From: Balneolales bacterium
GTDB taxonomy: Bacteria; Bacteroidota; Rhodothermia; Balneolales; Natronogracilivirgulaceae
Direction: 5' to 3'
NCBI GenBank assembly: GCA_007131625.1
Contig: SLQC01000040.1
Span: forward strand, 1-35,003
Length of the DNA stretch: 35,003 bases
Shown here: positions 26,624-34,863 of the stretch, piece by piece
How the letters are laid out: the number at the start of each line of letters is the position of its first letter
Position numbering within the stretch: position 1 is the first letter of the stretch
Notes under the pieces: model-generated
Seen by the model: the letters and a program-made list of their open reading frames with translations, nothing else
The model's database searches: none
Told to the model about the DNA's origin: nothing
Program-made: the position numbers and the translations under genes

Positions 26624-27109
26624 TCAACGAACAAGTGATATGGCAAGAAAAAGAATCACAAGTCCGAGTAGAAGATTGATCCGTCCGACCCATTTGGATG
26701 CCGCACGGTAACGGTTTGTGATGGGATGATCCGGATGAGTACTCATCATTTCAGCTGCTTTTCTCCCCAGCCAGAAGTCGTGCAATCCACTGAGAAGCAA
26801 AACAAAAGCGAAGAGTCCGATTTTATGTACAAGTAACATACCATAGCCCGATGTCCAGAAGTTCTGGTCGATCAGGTGAGAGAAATGGTAGCCCTTGCCC
26901 AAAAGTGCGGTAATACCTGTCAGAATCAACAGCGGAAACAGCACCCAGCTGATTCGACTGAATCGGGTTCCCAACTCAATGAAGAGGAGTCCTTTTTGTG
27001 CTGCGAGCTTGCGGCGTGTGGCAGGAACCAGAACGGCGGCCGTGAAGAGCATACCGCCGATCCAGAATGCCGCTATGATCACATGGATGAAAACCGACCA
27101 TTGATACAT
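26624..27109 (-). CDS. CopD-like small membrane protein
   Basis: 161 residues with four membrane helices. The first helix, WSVFIHVIIAAFWIGGMLF, is typical of CopD/copper-resistance-D and related DUF families, with a His in TM1 and a second in VHKIGLFAFVLLLSGLHDFW that could bind haem or metal. It follows ric by 49 bp on the same strand and may share its transcript. The link to copper is only by family; it may instead be a b-type haem membrane protein in the same stress response. Confidence 0.65.
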   Translation of the reverse strand: MYQWSVFIHVIIAAFWIGGMLFTAAVLVPATRRKLAAQKGLLFIELGTRFSRISWVLFPLLILTGITALLGKGYHFSHLIDQNFWTSGYGMLLVHKIGLFAFVLLLSGLHDFWLGRKAAEMMSTHPDHPITNRYRAASKWVGRINLLLGLVILFLAISLVR

Positions 27110-27158
27110 GGTGATTCACAAGATTTTATGGTCAGAATTTTTTATACAAAATGGAGCT

Positions 27159-27881
27159 TTATAGTAAAGCCTGAGCCTTCCTGAACAAGATATTATTTTC
27201 CAGATGGACATGTTTGTGCAAATCTTCTTCAAAACCGGCAAGGTTTTGGTACAGGATTCGGTATGTGGTGCAAGCTTCTGCCGGAGGTGTGAAATCGTTG
27301 CTCAGTTCGCGAATTTCCGCAATGAGCTTTCCGGCGCCTTCATGGTCGTCTTCCATCAGATCCAATTGTCTGCGGAGTTCGTCCATGAGATCCTGATCCA
27401 CATCCTGACATGATTTCCGCAGCTCGGCTACCTTTTTGATGAGCGGGAATACTGTGTTCTCTTCAGCTTCCAGGTGATTAAGTAGTTCGTGTCCAAGACT
27501 GACAAACTTGTGATAGATTTCGACGTTTTCCGGGTGTCGTTCACCGTGTACACCCGCTACTTTCCGGGCATAGGCAGCTATTTCCTCTGTTTTTGATCGA
27601 ACAAACCGGTGATGGGTTTGTTCGATGTAATTGATCAGAAGGTCCGGCGTCCACTCACGATAATTTTCACCGCTGGAAGTGGTCTGCCAGGGCAGTTGCG
27701 TCAGTTTTTCGGCAACGATGGCTGTCTCAACCCCTTTTTTTGCGCAGGCCTCCGCCAGTGACTGGCCACCCCCGCAACAGAAGTCGATTCCGTATTCCCG
27801 GAATATTCCGGCGGCGTGATAGTTTAAGCTGACGATTTCACCGACGGAGCGGTTGTCAAATGTGCTTTCTAATGTATTCAT
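27159..27881 (-). CDS. ric: Iron-sulfur cluster repair di-iron protein (RIC/ScdA/YtfE)
   Basis: 240 residues, the usual length. The N-terminal ScdA_N/DUF542 part (about 5-60) contains IFREYGIDFCCGGG with C35 and C36. The hemerythrin-like domain supplies H90/H91, H136 with E140 (HLEAEE), H180 (DDHEG), and H224 with E228 (HKHVHLEN), matching the carboxylate-bridged di-iron site of YtfE. RIC proteins repair Fe-S clusters damaged by nitric oxide or oxidants and may reduce NO. A perfect palindrome ACGAATTCGT lies 55 bp upstream. Its neighbours are the SufR-type regulator upstream and the CopD-like gene downstream. Confidence 0.93.
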   Translation of the reverse strand: MNTLESTFDNRSVGEIVSLNYHAAGIFREYGIDFCCGGGQSLAEACAKKGVETAIVAEKLTQLPWQTTSSGENYREWTPDLLINYIEQTHHRFVRSKTEEIAAYARKVAGVHGERHPENVEIYHKFVSLGHELLNHLEAEENTVFPLIKKVAELRKSCQDVDQDLMDELRRQLDLMEDDHEGAGKLIAEIRELSNDFTPPAEACTTYRILYQNLAGFEEDLHKHVHLENNILFRKAQALL

Positions 27882-27935
27882 ATGGCTTGTATTTTAACAG
27901 TTTGTATTTATGATTTAAGAGTATTATAACCTAAA

Positions 27936-27945
27936 ACGAATTCGT
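27936..27945. promoter_or_regulatory. Palindrome upstream of ric, candidate operator
   Basis: ACGAATTCGT is a perfect 10-bp palindrome, 55-64 bp before the ric start and within the 189-bp gap to the regulator gene. A TTATAAT stretch follows it on the minus strand. Short palindromes occur by chance, so this is only a candidate. Confidence 0.3.
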
Positions 27946-28070
27946 CCCAGATTCCGCCATTAGTGTTAATTGAAAATTTTCGGTATGGAAATCACTTTCT
28001 GCCGGGTAGTTCATAATTATTCAGGATATTCAAATAAAATCGAGGGTTTGATGATCTTCTATCAGAATTT

Positions 28071-28817
28071 TCAAGTTAGGTCAGTGATTTCAAATTCATA
28101 GGTGCATGCATATTCTCCATCGGCGATGTACGAGGTACGCACCATTTTCTGTTGGAACAGTCGTTCGTAAAACTTCGCCTCCAGTTTGCACGGCAACCGG
28201 GTTTCACGGATGGCCTGGCTGAACGGACAATTACACTCTCTGATTTTTACGGTTTGACGGGGTGCATCGCTTTTACTTTCGGTTTTTGTCCCTGAATGGA
28301 ACCCGAAATCGGTCACTGACTGAATTTCAGCCAATTCCCCTGGTTCTTTTACAGATTCCGCCAAGGTGCCGGATCCGATTTCAAATTCGGGCATGAACCC
28401 CTCTTCTTCCAGCATTTCGCAGAGAGTAGTGATTTTTTCCCGGATTCCAACGCGGGGAATATTCCGCAGTAAATCATGTGCTTTCTCAAGACGCTTCTCC
28501 CAATACGATTCAAAAAAATGTTCGATCATCGCCTCGTTTCCTTCCGATTTAAGATATTTCAACAGGCTGCGTAGCAGTTCACTTTCCGATGAGGGAAAGA
28601 GCCGATGGCCGCTGGTCGTCAACCGGTAGGAGAGTTTGGGGCGTCCCGGCCCCGACCGGAGGAAAATCCGGTGGATATATCCATCACGTTCCAGCTGTAG
28701 CAAATGCTCCCGCAGAGTGGTTTTTGACAAGTCGGTTCGGGCGGTTATTTCATCCATCGTCACCGATCCCTGACGCTTGATAATGTCCAGAAGTACTCTT
28801 TTTGATCCGGTAAACAT
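28071..28817 (-). CDS. SufR/COG2345-type metalloregulator
   Basis: 248 residues. The N-terminal winged helix (about 5-70) is clear: VTMDEITARTDLSKTTLREH, then the wing GPGRPKLSYRLTTSG. The C-terminal part contains C195-x-C197-P-F, C210 (C197-X12-C210) and C238 in GEYACTYEFE. This resembles the Fe-S-binding Cys region of SufR-like repressors, but no Cys is present about midway between C210 and C238, where a fourth ligand is expected. C195 or C133 might substitute. It lies upstream of ric on the same strand and divergent from nrfHA, so it probably controls one or both. Confidence 0.8.
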   Translation of the reverse strand: MFTGSKRVLLDIIKRQGSVTMDEITARTDLSKTTLREHLLQLERDGYIHRIFLRSGPGRPKLSYRLTTSGHRLFPSSESELLRSLLKYLKSEGNEAMIEHFFESYWEKRLEKAHDLLRNIPRVGIREKITTLCEMLEEEGFMPEFEIGSGTLAESVKEPGELAEIQSVTDFGFHSGTKTESKSDAPRQTVKIRECNCPFSQAIRETRLPCKLEAKFYERLFQQKMVRTSYIADGEYACTYEFEITDLT

Positions 28818-29320
28818 GATTTGGAATTAATGAACGGGAAATTTTGAATTGAGATTATGACCGATAGTATGTTATCGTTGGAGAAAGAGAAAAAGAGAAG
28901 AATCAGAAAAATATTTCATGTCCTTACGGATACAAATGTAAGGATCGGGCATAGTAAAAACAAATAAAACAGAAAAAACCGTTTTAATAATTTATACAAA
29001 ATTTGTTTATGTCGATGCTTCCACAAAAGCATCCTGTTTGATCCGGATTGCTCGAATAAAATCGGGTTGACAGGTTAATACTTTGGTAATCAAAAAGATA
29101 CGTTTATCGATAATCTTCGATTTTTATTGCGTATTAAGAGGTAAATTAATAGATTTCATCAGTGTGACAGACATTATTTCACAATTCGTTCACATACACT
29201 CTATAAAATATTACTATACCCGGTCGAGCAATACGATCCGATTTTGGAACCATTTGACACATTATACGGAATCCGTGTCCGATCAAATCCGCTCTTAATT
29301 ATTTTGCAAATATCGCACCT
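28818..29320. other. 503-bp divergent intergenic region between the regulator and nrfH
   Basis: AT-rich, no convincing gene; a plus-strand frame 29083-29298 is low-complexity and unsupported. Two candidate operators are visible: an imperfect inverted repeat TATACAAAATTTGTTTA (28993-29009, ACAAA/TTTGT arms around one base), and TGTGA/TCACA arms 11 bp apart (29163-29183). TTTATACAAAAT recurs at about 27141 in the gap between ric and the CopD-like gene. None is proven. Confidence 0.4.
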
Positions 29321-29908
29321 ATGAAAAGAGGCCGTTTAGCCATCAATTGGTTATTCCCGCCAGTACAGTGGCGCATACCGGTTATCGTACTGCTGGGAGC
29401 GCTGGTCGGATTGGGAGCGTACGCCTTTTTTGTGTCAAATGCGGTAAGCTACATGTCGGACTCTCCCCAAACCTGCGTGAATTGCCACGTCATGGCGCCG
29501 CACTATTCCACCTGGTTCCACAGTTCACACCGCGAAAACGCAACCTGTAATGACTGTCATGTGCCTCAGGATAATTTTTTAAGTCACTACTATTTCAAAG
29601 CGAAAGACGGAATGCGTCATGCATACATCTTTACAATGCGGAATGAACCTTTTGTGATCCGCATTCATGAACCTGGTCAACGTGTGGTGCAGCAAAACTG
29701 CAAACGGTGTCATGAGCATGAAAATCACCGGGTCAGTGTCTTTGAAGGGACTGTCGAAACAGCCAAATCCGGTCAGAACCGACTGTGCTGGGACTGTCAC
29801 CGTGAGGTACCGCATGGGGCGGTGACCAGCTCGGCCAGTGTTCCCTATACACACGTGCCATTGCCTCAGCCCCCTGTTCCCGACTGGCTGCGAGCCATTA
29901 TTGACTAA
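29321..29908 (+). CDS. nrfH: NrfH, tetrahaem quinol dehydrogenase subunit
   Basis: 195 residues with one N-terminal membrane anchor (about 18-38) and four CxxCH haem sites at residues 52-56 (CVNCH), 76-80 (CNDCH), 127-131 (CKRCH) and 156-160 (CWDCH). This is the NapC/NirT-family NrfH, which takes electrons from menaquinol and passes them to NrfA. The Met after the first haem motif (CHVMAP), an expected axial ligand of haem 1, is present. There is no Shine-Dalgarno before the start. nrfA follows after 64 bp. Confidence 0.95.
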   Translation: MKRGRLAINWLFPPVQWRIPVIVLLGALVGLGAYAFFVSNAVSYMSDSPQTCVNCHVMAPHYSTWFHSSHRENATCNDCHVPQDNFLSHYYFKAKDGMRHAYIFTMRNEPFVIRIHEPGQRVVQQNCKRCHEHENHRVSVFEGTVETAKSGQNRLCWDCHREVPHGAVTSSASVPYTHVPLPQPPVPDWLRAIID

Positions 29909-29972
29909 ACCAAACAAAACTAATAATGCCATTTTTCACAAAACTGGCCTCTATCACATAACATTTACTATT

Positions 29973-31478
29973 ATGCAATCGCTGGGAAAAAAAATAGAAG
30001 AAAAACCTTGGATCGGCTGGATCGTCTTCTTTGTCACTATTGTGGTAGTGTTCCTGGCCGGACTCTTTACCTACACCATCGTAGAGCGCAGGACGGAAGC
30101 ACAATTTATTTTCCAGCCTGCACGCGATCTCGATTCGCTGGAACCCCGCATTGAAAAATGGGGCGAGGCATTTCCACGTCAGTTCAATACATACAATCAG
30201 ATGGCCGATACAACCTTTCGAAGTGAATTTCTGGGGTCTACCCGGTTGGATCTTCTGGAAAATAATCCACGTATGGTCATACTTTTTGCCGGATATGCGT
30301 TTTCTGTAGATTACAATCTTGCACGAGGGCACTTTTACTCGGTGACCGATGTCCGTGAGACACTGCGAACCGGTGCTCCCATGAAAGCGGGTGACGGACC
30401 GATGCCTGCAACCTGCTGGAGCTGCAAAAGCGCCGATGTCCCCAGATTGATGGCGGATATGGGCACCGATGAATTCTATGCCAGCTCCTGGTCGGAGCTT
30501 GGTCATGAGGTGGTCAATCCGATCGGCTGCGTTAATTGTCACGAGTCGGAGACCATGCAGCTGCGTATCTCCCAGCCGGCACTCATCGAAGCATTTGAGC
30601 GTCGGGGTGAGGATGTTAACGCAGCCACCCATCAGGAAATGCGATCCCTCACCTGTGCGCAATGCCACGTCGAATATTATTTTGGCCCAAACAACCGCCT
30701 GACCTTTCCCTGGGACAATGGACTTCAGGCCGCCGAAGTGGAAGTCTATAAGGACGCCATCGACTTTGCAGACTGGATTCACCCACTCAGTAAAGCTCCG
30801 ATGCTCAAAGCACAACATCCCGACTATGAGATTTTTAAAAGGGGGATTCACGCTCAGCGCGGTGTTTCATGCGCCGATTGCCACATGCCGTTCAAGACAG
30901 AAGGCGGAGTGAAATACACTGATCACCGGGTGCAGAATCCATTAAATAACGTAGCCAACGCCTGTCAGACATGCCACCGCCAGAGTGAGGCGGAATTGGT
31001 ACGGAATGTGAACAGTCGACATCGGGATGTCTATGAAGTACGGGAAAAACTGGAAACGGCTCTGATGAAGGCACATCTTGAAGCAGAATTTGCCTGGAAT
31101 CTTGGGGCGACCGAAGAGCAAATGGCTCCGGTTCTGCAAAATATCCGGAGTGGTCAATGGCGTTGGGATTACGGAGCGGCCAGTCACGGCGGAGCTTTTC
31201 ATGCACCGCAGGAGATGTTGAAAATTTTTGGTACAGGACTTGATTACGCCCAGGAGGCCCGGCTTGAACTGGCTCGGGTCGTGGCTCAAATGGGGCATGT
31301 AAATGAGATCCCGCTCCCGGATGTATCAACCAAAGAAAAAGCCCAGGCTTATCTGGGAATCGATCTGGACCAACGCCAGCGTGATAAAAACCGGTTCCTT
31401 CAGGAAGTGGTTCCGGAATGGCTTCGGGAAGCAGATGAGCGCTACAGCCGCTGGGATGCAGCAGAGCAGGGGCTCTGA
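29973..31478 (+). CDS. nrfA: NrfA, pentahaem ammonia-forming cytochrome c nitrite reductase
   Basis: 501 residues from the start at 29973, chosen because the upstream open frame overlaps nrfH. The catalytic haem has the special CWSCK motif (148-152) with Lys as ligand. Four more sites follow: CVNCH (186-190), CAQCH (228-232), CADCH (300-304) and CQTCH (331-335). Active-site residues expected from E. coli are present as R118 (ARGH), E234-Y235 (HVEYYF, calcium and catalysis) and H282 (KAQHPDYE). It reduces nitrite to ammonium with six electrons in the periplasm. The N-terminus has a long hydrophobic helix (14-36) with no clear cleavage site, so it may stay anchored. Confidence 0.96.
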   Translation: MQSLGKKIEEKPWIGWIVFFVTIVVVFLAGLFTYTIVERRTEAQFIFQPARDLDSLEPRIEKWGEAFPRQFNTYNQMADTTFRSEFLGSTRLDLLENNPRMVILFAGYAFSVDYNLARGHFYSVTDVRETLRTGAPMKAGDGPMPATCWSCKSADVPRLMADMGTDEFYASSWSELGHEVVNPIGCVNCHESETMQLRISQPALIEAFERRGEDVNAATHQEMRSLTCAQCHVEYYFGPNNRLTFPWDNGLQAAEVEVYKDAIDFADWIHPLSKAPMLKAQHPDYEIFKRGIHAQRGVSCADCHMPFKTEGGVKYTDHRVQNPLNNVANACQTCHRQSEAELVRNVNSRHRDVYEVREKLETALMKAHLEAEFAWNLGATEEQMAPVLQNIRSGQWRWDYGAASHGGAFHAPQEMLKIFGTGLDYAQEARLELARVVAQMGHVNEIPLPDVSTKEKAQAYLGIDLDQRQRDKNRFLQEVVPEWLREADERYSRWDAAEQGL

Positions 31479-31493
31479 AAACCGGTTTGATTT

Positions 31494-32786
31494 ATGTCGA
31501 ATGATCAAACAAATCGGATAGACACCACCAGGATAGGATATGTCCGGAAACCGGTATGGGTTCATCCGTGGGGATATGCCGAAGCGTTTGTGATTGCCGC
31601 TGCTGTACTTGTGATTGGGTTTGCACTTGAGTGGGTGACACCGGGAAAAAGTCTGTCTGCACCTTCCTGGCCATGGAACGGTTTGATTGGAGGCGTCATG
31701 CTACTGATCCCGATTGTGCTGCAGGTGACACTGCCGAAGAACCCAATGATACTCTGGATGAGCAGAATTCCGGCAAGCATGGGTGCAATCACCGCCGTAA
31801 CAATATCTGTATTGCTGATGGGACTTTTTGTCCAGGGCCAATCGTCACCTGTTGCCTGGGTCAACCGCCTCGGTCTGACCGAAATGACTTCAAGTTGGCC
31901 ATTTCTTATGAGCATCGCTTGGTTCCTTTTTGTGCTCGGCATGACGACGGTCAGGCGAAGCATCCCCCTGAAGAGAAAAAATATCGGATTTCTTCTGAAC
32001 CACCTGGGACTTTGGATTGTCGTTGCAGGCGGCATATTCGGAAGTGGTGATCTGCAGCGTGTAACCATGACCCTTGAACAGGGGCAGACCGTATGGTATG
32101 GAACCGACAGGGACGGCAATATGGTAGAAATGCCCCTCGCCCTTGAACTGAAAAGGTTTCATATGGAAGAATATCCGCCTAAAATGGGTGTATTGAACCA
32201 TGAAACTGGAAACCTGATAGTTCGGAATGAAAAGGATCTCGTGGAAATTGAAGCGGGTAGCACAGGAACAATGTCAGGCTGGCACTATCAAATCCACAAA
32301 TTCTATGGGGAATCGGGTCAGATCGGGGATCGCTATGAACCGATCAACGACTATGGAGCTGCCCCGTCTGCTCTGGTGGAAGCAACGAATCCGGATTCCG
32401 GCGACACACTCCGTGGCTGGATCTCGTGCGGAAGTTTTGCGATGAAACACCGGTTTCTTCAGCTGAATGAAGAATATTCACTGGCGATGACCGTCCCGCA
32501 ATCTAAACGGTACATGTCGCTGGTGCAACTCTATACAAAAAGCGGTGAAACAGGGCTGATCGATATCGAAGTCAATCAACCCCGGTCGGCAGAGGGATGG
32601 AAACTATATCAGTACAGCTATGACGACCGGTACGGGAAATGGTCACCAATCAGTGTGATCGAGGCGGTGCGGGACCCCTGGTTGCCTGTGGTGTACACCG
32701 GGTTCATTATGATGTTGTTTGGAGCCGGTTATATATTGTGGAAGGGTAAAGAAATGGCTAATGAAGCCGGGGAGGATGACCAATGA
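31494..32786 (+). CDS. resB: ResB/Ccs1-type cytochrome c biogenesis protein
   Basis: 430 residues. N-terminal membrane helices (about 30-190) are followed by a large periplasmic region and a final helix (about 395-415, LPVVYTGFIMMLFGAGYILW), the layout of ResB in system II. GFLLNHLGLWIVVAGGIFGS contains a conserved His that is likely to bind haem. The gene follows nrfA by 15 bp and overlaps ccsA by 4 nt, so the operon provides its own haem-attachment machinery for the nine haems of NrfHA. Haem is handed to apocytochrome in the periplasm. Confidence 0.9.
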   Translation: MSNDQTNRIDTTRIGYVRKPVWVHPWGYAEAFVIAAAVLVIGFALEWVTPGKSLSAPSWPWNGLIGGVMLLIPIVLQVTLPKNPMILWMSRIPASMGAITAVTISVLLMGLFVQGQSSPVAWVNRLGLTEMTSSWPFLMSIAWFLFVLGMTTVRRSIPLKRKNIGFLLNHLGLWIVVAGGIFGSGDLQRVTMTLEQGQTVWYGTDRDGNMVEMPLALELKRFHMEEYPPKMGVLNHETGNLIVRNEKDLVEIEAGSTGTMSGWHYQIHKFYGESGQIGDRYEPINDYGAAPSALVEATNPDSGDTLRGWISCGSFAMKHRFLQLNEEYSLAMTVPQSKRYMSLVQLYTKSGETGLIDIEVNQPRSAEGWKLYQYSYDDRYGKWSPISVIEAVRDPWLPVVYTGFIMMLFGAGYILWKGKEMANEAGEDDQ

Positions 32787-33577
32787 CCTGGACCGTTTAT
32801 CCTGTAGTGGCAGCCGTAACCTCGGGATTGTGGGGGTTATCTTTGATGATGTTATTAACCGGACGATTCAAGCCGAAAGTCATGCCATTGACTCATCTGT
32901 TCTTCTGGTCGGGAATGTTGGTGCTGACCGTTTTTATACTGGGACTCTGGGGAAGTCTGGACCGGCCGCCAATGCGAACGCTCGGAGAAACACGCCTTTG
33001 GTACTCTTTTTTCATGCCGTTGGTCGGATATCTTACATGGCGTCACTGGGGGTTGGGGTGGGTGCTTTCGTACAGCCTTCTGATGGCTGCTGTTTTTCTG
33101 ATGATCAATGTCCTCAATCCGGAAGTCCACGACCGAGCACTGATGCCGGCACTTCAGAGTCCGTGGTTTGTCCCCCATGTCATTGTCTATATTTTCGCCT
33201 ATGCCCTGTTGGCCGTTTCAGCCATAGTGGCAGTCAGAGTGCTTTGGGATGATCGCCGCGATTTGCTGAAACCGTCAACGCTTCTAATGGCCGACAACCT
33301 GGTCTATATCGGATTTGCTTTCCTGACTCTTGGTCTCATTTTTGGTGCCCTCTGGGGAAAAGAAGCATGGGGTCATTATTGGAACTGGGATCCCAAAGAG
33401 ATCTGGGCTCTTCTGACCTGGATCGTTTATCTCGGTTATTTTCATATCCGTGCCCATCGTCCCGGCAAGGTGCGCCCTGCCATGTGGACCCTGGCCTTTG
33501 CTTTTCTGGTTTTACTTGTATGCTGGTTTGGCGTCAACTATCTGCCATCCGCTCAGGGCAGTATCCATACGTATTGA
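32783..33577 (+). CDS. ccsA: CcsA/ResC-type cytochrome c assembly protein
   Basis: 264 residues with about eight membrane helices. The WWD-type haem-handling motif is WGHYWNWDPKEIWAL at about residues 194-208, with the flanking His-containing helices HVIVYIFAYALLAVSAIVAV and IRAH. It pairs with ResB to form the CcsBA haem exporter and lyase. The start overlaps the resB stop (ATGA). The C-terminus (FGVNYLPS, ending IHTY) looks complete. Only 6 bp separate it from the unrelated, oppositely oriented PHP gene. Confidence 0.93.
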   Translation: MTWTVYPVVAAVTSGLWGLSLMMLLTGRFKPKVMPLTHLFFWSGMLVLTVFILGLWGSLDRPPMRTLGETRLWYSFFMPLVGYLTWRHWGLGWVLSYSLLMAAVFLMINVLNPEVHDRALMPALQSPWFVPHVIVYIFAYALLAVSAIVAVRVLWDDRRDLLKPSTLLMADNLVYIGFAFLTLGLIFGALWGKEAWGHYWNWDPKEIWALLTWIVYLGYFHIRAHRPGKVRPAMWTLAFAFLVLLVCWFGVNYLPSAQGSIHTY

Positions 33578-33583
33578 AGCTAA

Positions 33584-34486
33584 TCATGCCTGTAAAATAC
33601 ATAATATTAAATAGTAAGTGTTAATTCCGCAGTTAATATCAATGGATTCGATAACTGGCGGTTGTTCACCATATCCCTGTGCCACCCAAAAGAATGAACC
33701 GTCTTTTAAGCTGTTGTATACATTATTATAGTCCAGGTTATCAAGCAACTGGATTTGAAACCCGATATCACTGTGAATACCAGGTATTCGACTAAAATCG
33801 TAAGTTGAAGTCAACCAGACAGGACGCCATCCATTATCAGCCGGGGAACCATAATGTTTTAGTATATCGGAATAAATCTTTTTACTTCTTGGCCATCTTT
33901 CAGTATCCTTTGAAAGGGTATAGGAGGTAAATATTTCAAATCCATATATATGAGGATATTTATCTAAGTTATAGATATAATCTTCCAGTTCATTATTTTC
34001 GTATTCATTAATCCTTCCCGGATGAGCAAAAGAAACCAAGCCGCCATCCTCGCCAGAGGCAGCCAGAGTTTCTTCAAAGCTCATTCCATCGCCGTTAGCA
34101 TCAGTAAACAAAGTGATCAAATGATGTTGCCTCAGGCCTCCAAATTGAGGTTCTGATTCTGGAATGGCTAACATTCCCAAAGTCTCAGGATCCCGGTTCT
34201 CGTAACCAAAAGAGGAAAACTCCTGCCACGGCCAGGTTGTATTCCATCTGTCGGTAATAGCTAAAATATCATATCCCAGATCGTGGTAGAGGTCAACAAC
34301 TTCATGCGGGCTGAAATGACGACCCTCTCCACTTATAAGAGTATGTGTATGAAACTGCCCTTTCGCCTGGATCGTATTGCTCCAATCAAGATCATTATAG
34401 GGGCTTACCCATTCAATTTCAGTTTTCCGGTCACAGCCGGAAATCATTCCAATAATGGCCACCGTGTAAATAATGATCAATAACAA
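33584..34486 (-). CDS. PHP-domain (CehA-like) lipoprotein, C-terminus probably truncated
   Basis: 300 residues. A lipoprotein signal ends at MISGC (Cys18). PHP metal-binding motifs are visible: FHTHT (H46, H48), YDILAITDR (around 72-80), IPESEPQF and SFAHPGR. The canonical TDH is TDR here. PHP enzymes hydrolyse phosphoesters or related bonds with two or three metals. After PPVIESIDIN the sequence becomes a short Cys/Leu/Tyr-rich tail and stops 6 bp from ccsA. Related proteins usually continue, so I infer a 3' truncation at the ccsA junction. The start overlaps the remnant frame upstream. Confidence 0.6.
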   Translation of the reverse strand: MLLIIIYTVAIIGMISGCDRKTEIEWVSPYNDLDWSNTIQAKGQFHTHTLISGEGRHFSPHEVVDLYHDLGYDILAITDRWNTTWPWQEFSSFGYENRDPETLGMLAIPESEPQFGGLRQHHLITLFTDANGDGMSFEETLAASGEDGGLVSFAHPGRINEYENNELEDYIYNLDKYPHIYGFEIFTSYTLSKDTERWPRSKKIYSDILKHYGSPADNGWRPVWLTSTYDFSRIPGIHSDIGFQIQLLDNLDYNNVYNSLKDGSFFWVAQGYGEQPPVIESIDINCGINTYYLILCILQA

Positions 34487-34836
34487 TGAAAATACAAAAC
34501 TTTATCTTTTCGGTAACATATCGTTTTACCCTCATTCTTATGAATTTGCAAAATATCCGACATGCCGGCCCGGGTATTCGTAATTCGCTGATCGAAACAT
34601 CGTGTATCACTTGCTAATGTCGAAGTTCTGTTGAGCTGCTGATAATGATTGTTAATATCAACGATATCACCCATATGCTTCACAAAAACAATACGCTGTG
34701 AATCGAGATTGTCCGCTAGCCAGATGGTGCGTGATTCAAATGCGGGGTTACGTGGCTCGCCACTCTCGTCATCTCTATTGGAGCTCGGTCCGTGATAGCG
34801 CTGGGTATCAGGAATCACAGCAATTGAAAAGGTTCC
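34477..34836 (-). pseudogene. Metallophosphoesterase remnant
   Basis: The minus-strand frame contains FSIAVIPDTQ, an NPAFESRTIWLADNL stretch and FVKHMGDIVDINNH, the N-terminal metal-binding blocks of a calcineurin-like phosphoesterase (D-x-Q and G-D-x-x-D). The later GNHD and His blocks are missing. Similarity appears confined to about 34636-34836, and the rest of the frame is unrecognisable. Its upstream side fuses directly to the antisense of the reverse-transcriptase fragment, so the true start is gone. Probably a broken gene. Confidence 0.6.
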
Positions 34837-34863
34837 TTTCGGCGCTTCTGTCACTGCAGAAGC

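Noticed and set aside
26385-26711. Plus-strand 108-residue frame between the porin and CopD-like genes
   Set aside because: Overlaps the CopD-like gene antisense, no recognisable domain and no ribosome-binding site.
29083-29298. Plus-strand 71-residue frame before nrfH
   Set aside because: Low-complexity translation of AT-rich DNA in a regulatory gap, with no supporting motif.
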